Source of the DNA: an uncultured Clostridia bacterium | GTDB lineage: Bacteria; Bacillota; Clostridia; Oscillospirales; Ruminococcaceae | Assembly: GCA_947627045.1 (NCBI GenBank) | Contig: CANQUM010000004.1 | Span: 1 to 33,334, forward strand | Reading direction: 5' to 3' | DNA length: 33,334 nucleotides | Part shown: positions 30,184 to 33,334 of the stretch, piece after piece | Layout: each line of letters starts with the position of its first letter | Position numbering within the stretch: the first letter of the stretch is position 1 | Made by a program: the position numbers and the translations under genes | Notes under the pieces: generated by a model | Databases searched by the model: none | Told to the model about the DNA's origin: nothing | The model's input: only the letters and a program-made list of their open reading frames with translations

Positions 30184-31761
30184 ATGAGAGTTTCAATGTA
30201 CGATTCTACCTTGCGTGACGGCGCTCAGGGTGAAAATATGAACTTCTCGGTTCAGGATAAAATTGCAATTACAAAGGCTCTTGACGAAATTGGCATAGAT
30301 TTTATTGAAGCGGGAAACCCATTTTCTAACCCAAAGGACAAAGAGTTCTTTGAAGCAAGCAAGAGCTTAGAGCTTTCACATTCAAAAATCGTTGCTTTCG
30401 GCTCTACAAGACGAGCAAACACCGATATTAAAGAGGACAAATCAGTAAACGTAATGGCAGAAGTGCCATGCGATTATGTTGCAATTTTCGGGAAAAGCTG
30501 GGACCTTCACGCAACAAAAATTTTAAACACAACTCTTGAAGAAAACCTCAATATGATTTACGACACTGTAAAATATCTTACCGACAAGGGAAAATATGTT
30601 TTCTTTGACGCAGAACATTTCTTTGACGGGTATAAAAACAATCCTGAGTATGCAATTGAAACTCTTAAAACTGCCGAAAAAGCAGGTGCTAAATCTATCG
30701 CTCTTTGCGATACAAACGGAGGTTGCTTTCCTCATGAGATTGAAAATATTGTTAAAGAAGTTTGCAAAATTATTTCCTGTGAAGTCGGGATTCACTGCCA
30801 TAACGATTCGGGCTGTGCTGTTGCAAATACCGTCTCTGCCGTTATCGGCGGGGCAACAAGCGTTCAGGGAACTTTTATAGGCATAGGCGAGCGATGCGGA
30901 AACACTTGCCTTTCAACAGTTATTCCTAATCTACAGCTAAAACTAGGCTATGAGGTTGTACCTGAATCTTCTATGAAAAAACTGACCTCGTATGCACGAT
31001 ACATAGCAGAGCTTTCTAACATTACGCTTCCTGACGGGCTTTCATATGTAGGCAAATCGGCTTTTGCACATAAGGGCGGAATGCACATTGACGGAGTATC
31101 AAAGCTGTCAAGATCATTTGAGCATATTGACCCCTCAGAGGTAGGAAACGAACGGCAATTTTTACTAAGCGAAGTTTCAGGCAGAACGGCTATACTCTCA
31201 AAAATCAAGGCTTTTCTTCCCGATATTGAAAAGGGGTCGCCTGTTCTGGCAGATGTTCTTGAAATGCTCAAGTTTCAAGAACAGAAAGGTTTTCAATATG
31301 AAGCCGCTGACGCTTCATTTGAGCTTTTGGTAAAAAGATTTTTAGGTCTGCTCAAACCGTTTTTCCACATAGAGTTTTTCAAAGTGATAACAGAGCCTGA
31401 AGGCGATAGAGAATCACCTGCCTGCGCTATGGTAAAGGTAAAGGTATCAGATAAATGCAAAATGGCAGCAGACGAAGGAAACGGTCCTGTAAATGCTCTT
31501 GATAAGGCAATAAGAAACGCTCTCGCAGAATACTATCCTGATGTTCTGTCTCATATAAACCTAATAGACTACAAGGTTAGAGTCGTTGATACAGCGTCTG
31601 CAACAGCAGCGGCTGTAAGAGTTTTAATAGAATCGACAGACGGTCAGAATGTATGGACTACGGTCGGAGCTTCAACAGATATTATAAACGCGTCCGTTAA
31701 AGCACTGGTCGACAGTATTGAGTATAAACTTATGAAAGTACAAGAGCAAGGGCAACGGTAA
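30184..31761 (+). CDS. cimA: (R)-citramalate synthase
   Basis: The 525-residue protein matches the long citramalate synthase family (2-isopropylmalate synthase superfamily): YDSTLRDGAQGENMNFSVQDK split as two parts at 6-26 is its signature, with R11-D12 at the active site, E144 in FDAEHFFDGYK, and metal-binding HCHND at 204-208. The C-terminal part (about 375-525) is the LeuA-type allosteric domain with GPVNALDKAIRNAL. It makes citramalate from pyruvate and acetyl-CoA, the threonine-independent entry to isoleucine, fitting the AUC T-box and ilvB. The last codons, QGQR before TAA, lie in a palindromic repeat element, so the native C-terminus may have been replaced. Confidence 0.9.
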   Translation: MRVSMYDSTLRDGAQGENMNFSVQDKIAITKALDEIGIDFIEAGNPFSNPKDKEFFEASKSLELSHSKIVAFGSTRRANTDIKEDKSVNVMAEVPCDYVAIFGKSWDLHATKILNTTLEENLNMIYDTVKYLTDKGKYVFFDAEHFFDGYKNNPEYAIETLKTAEKAGAKSIALCDTNGGCFPHEIENIVKEVCKIISCEVGIHCHNDSGCAVANTVSAVIGGATSVQGTFIGIGERCGNTCLSTVIPNLQLKLGYEVVPESSMKKLTSYARYIAELSNITLPDGLSYVGKSAFAHKGGMHIDGVSKLSRSFEHIDPSEVGNERQFLLSEVSGRTAILSKIKAFLPDIEKGSPVLADVLEMLKFQEQKGFQYEAADASFELLVKRFLGLLKPFFHIEFFKVITEPEGDRESPACAMVKVKVSDKCKMAADEGNGPVNALDKAIRNALAEYYPDVLSHINLIDYKVRVVDTASATAAAVRVLIESTDGQNVWTTVGASTDIINASVKALVDSIEYKLMKVQEQGQR

Positions 31762-31982
31762 CGTTGCAGTCGAACTGCCGAAGGCACTGCTGCCTTTGGA
31801 AAGTGATATACATTATAATTTGATTGATGGCGGGTTGTAACTAACAGTGAAACAAAAGCGTTCGGAAAAATTCCGAACGCTTTTCTCTTGCCTATAGTTA
31901 CTAGTCTGACGTTGTACAAATTATCACATTGTGCTAACTCCCAAAAGGCAGTGTCTCCGGCGGCCCGCCGGTTACCGCTGCC
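31751..31982. repeat. MITE-like 232-bp palindromic element between convergent genes
   Basis: The ends GGCAACGGTAAC (31751-31762) and GTTACCGCTGCC (31971-31982) are inverted copies with one mismatch, and further inside the two halves keep matching in blocks: CACTG/CCTTT, ATAATTTG, GTAACTA and AAAAGCGTTCGGAA. Each arm has its own small hairpin (31766-31778 and the GC-rich 31958-31972). No coding frame, and no target duplication was seen. The outer arms supply the TAA stops of both flanking genes. Confidence 0.75.
31854..31884. terminator. Bidirectional terminator at the centre of the palindrome
   Basis: AAAAGCGTTCGGAA and TTCCGAACGCTTTT form a perfect 14-bp stem with an AAA loop. With A's on one side and T's on the other it can end both cimA and the convergent ComM gene. 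Confidence 0.92.
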
Positions 31983-33334
31983 AATACTTCCTATCTAGAC
32001 TTCTGTACTGAACAGCCTGTGCAATGTGTGATTTTTGAATAATATCGCTTTTGTCCATATCCGCAATGGTTCTAGCGACTTTAACAATTTTATCGTATGC
32101 ACGAGCGGATAAACCCAACCTTTCAAACACGTTTTTAAGCATAGTGTTAGCATCGTCTGTCATTGGGCAAACTTCATGAAGAATATCTGATGTAATATTT
32201 GCATTACAGGTGATTTTTGTATTTCTGAATCTTCTGTTCTGTATTTCTCTTGCCTCAAAAACACGCTCTCTTATCTGCGATGAGGTCTCCGACTTCTCTC
32301 TTGAAGAAATGCTTTCATACTCAACAGGAGCAACCTCAAGATGTATATCAAATCTGTCTATTAACGGTCCCGAAATCTTTGAAAGATACTTTGCCACCTG
32401 ACTTGGCGTGCATATACATTTTCTTGTAGGGTGTCCGTAATATCCGCACGGGCAGGGATTCATAGCGGCAACCAGCATTACAGAACACGGATATGTAATA
32501 TTTCCCCAAGCTCTTGAAATAGTTACAACACCATCCTCTAAGGGCTGACGCAAAGCCTCTAAAGTTTTCCTGTCAAATTCGGCAAGCTCGTCCAAAAATA
32601 AAAGACCGTTATGTGAAAGAGATATTTCTCCCGGCTTTGGTATTGCCCCACCTCCTGTCAGCCCTGCTTGTGAGATCGTATGATGCGGACTTCTAAAAGG
32701 ACGCTTTGTAATAAGCGGAGTGTCAGGATTCAAAACACCTGCTACAGAATATAAATTTGTAGCTTCAATTGACTCCTCAAAGGTCATCTTAGGAAGAATG
32801 GTAGGAAGTCTTTTTGCAAGCATACTCTTTCCGCTTCCGGGTGAACCTATCATCATAACATTATGACCGCCGCATGCTGCTATCTCAAGCGCCTTTTTTG
32901 CCCCTGCCTGACCTCTTACATCGGAAAAGTCAAGCGTGTCAAAATAATCTACATCTTTCGGTATGTATCTTTTTTCAGGAATTAACGGTGTTGATATAAA
33001 GTGAAACAAAAGCTCCTTCAGATCTTTCACTCCGTAAACGGTTATACCCTCAACAACAGACGCTTCAAAAGCGTTCTTTTTTGGAACGAATATCTCCTTT
33101 ATACCCATTTTCTGAGCATATAAAACCATAGGAAGAACTCCGTTTACTTCTCTTATCTCCCCGCCTAATGATACCTCGCCTATAAACGCCTTGTCTCTTG
33201 TTGCCGTCTCACCAATATGACCTGATACTACAAGCACTGCTACAGAAATTGCCATATCAAAAGACGACTGCGTTTTTCTTATATCAGCAGGGGCAAGATT
33301 AACGGTAACAGCCTGCTCGGGAAATGGTATTTTA
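31972..33334 (-). CDS. comM: ComM/YifB-type AAA+ Mg-chelatase-like protein (5' part outside window)
   Basis: About 454 residues are present; the frame stays open to the window edge, where NLAPADIRKTQSSFD, a ComM signature, precedes AISVAVLVVSG, so the start lies outside. The visible part has the Lon-type S5 fold end, then the AAA+ core with Walker A GSPGSGKSML, Walker B GLLFLDELAEFD, and the PCPCGYYG and CTPSQVAKY cysteine region, then SGPLIDRFDIHLEV and the C-terminal lid ending YRSLDRKYWQR. ComM is a helicase that widens branch migration during natural transformation. The final QR residues are encoded by the palindromic repeat element. Confidence 0.95.
   Translation of the reverse strand, partial: KIPFPEQAVTVNLAPADIRKTQSSFDMAISVAVLVVSGHIGETATRDKAFIGEVSLGGEIREVNGVLPMVLYAQKMGIKEIFVPKKNAFEASVVEGITVYGVKDLKELLFHFISTPLIPEKRYIPKDVDYFDTLDFSDVRGQAGAKKALEIAACGGHNVMMIGSPGSGKSMLAKRLPTILPKMTFEESIEATNLYSVAGVLNPDTPLITKRPFRSPHHTISQAGLTGGGAIPKPGEISLSHNGLLFLDELAEFDRKTLEALRQPLEDGVVTISRAWGNITYPCSVMLVAAMNPCPCGYYGHPTRKCICTPSQVAKYLSKISGPLIDRFDIHLEVAPVEYESISSREKSETSSQIRERVFEAREIQNRRFRNTKITCNANITSDILHEVCPMTDDANTMLKNVFERLGLSARAYDKIVKVARTIADMDKSDIIQKSHIAQAVQYRSLDRKYWQR

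Noticed and set aside
31644-31919. Minus-strand open frame across the end of cimA and the palindromic element
   Set aside because: It overlaps the conserved LeuA-type domain of cimA and a structured repeat, with no ribosome site or family features.

Overview
The window looks like chromosome of a low-GC, monoderm Clostridia bacterium, most likely an Oscillospiraceae/Ruminococcaceae relative (moderate confidence). Reasons: AT-rich DNA with strong AGGAGG-type ribosome sites, frequent GTG/TTG starts, T-box control of amino-acid genes, a Tad pilus locus without a secretin, WG-repeat and lysine-rich Fn3-like secreted proteins, and alanine-rich secreted proteins with a short C-terminal anchor.

Layout. 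(1) 1-3,530: small housekeeping/accessory genes: the end of an HxlR regulator, a manganese catalase, a divergent pair of a four-helix membrane protein and an XRE repressor, a secreted Fn3-like protein, and a C_GCAxxG_C_C redox-type protein. (2) 3,602-24,150, all on the minus strand and tightly spaced: one apparent 20.5-kb operon reading tadZ, tadA, tadB, tadC, flp pilin, prepilin peptidase, a WG-repeat membrane protein, a TadE-like protein, a DUF5702/TadG-like protein, a second TadE-like protein, an FHA protein, a TARG1-like macrodomain protein, a PP2C phosphatase, a Hanks-type kinase, a small membrane protein, and a 1,823-residue repeat-rich surface protein. The first ten make a Tad pilus; the next ones make a threonine-phosphorylation circuit; the last is a probable adhesin. 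(3) 24,300-25,562: a tyrosine recombinase gene enclosed by perfect 30-bp inverted repeats, with a near-consensus promoter facing outward. (4) 25,746-27,583: an SDR oxidoreductase and a secreted, C-terminally anchored protein. (5) 27,648-31,884: RNase P RNA, then an isoleucine-type T-box leader controlling acetolactate synthase and citramalate synthase. (6) 31,751-33,334: a palindromic repeat element between convergent genes, and the C-terminal part of a ComM-type AAA+ protein.

Main discovery candidate: the 1,263-bp recombinase cassette directly upstream of the Tad operon has the anatomy of an invertible promoter switch. As sequenced, its strong promoter points away from the operon and runs into a terminator just outside the right repeat, while the recombinase transcript ends at a terminator just inside the left repeat. 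I therefore read the pilus/kinase/adhesin operon as OFF here. Inverting the segment would place the promoter about 190 bases upstream of tadZ, facing the operon. This would put an entire Tad pilus, its phospho-signalling genes and a giant adhesin under one self-encoded phase switch. The repeats, promoter and terminators are visible in the sequence; inversion and its effect are inference.
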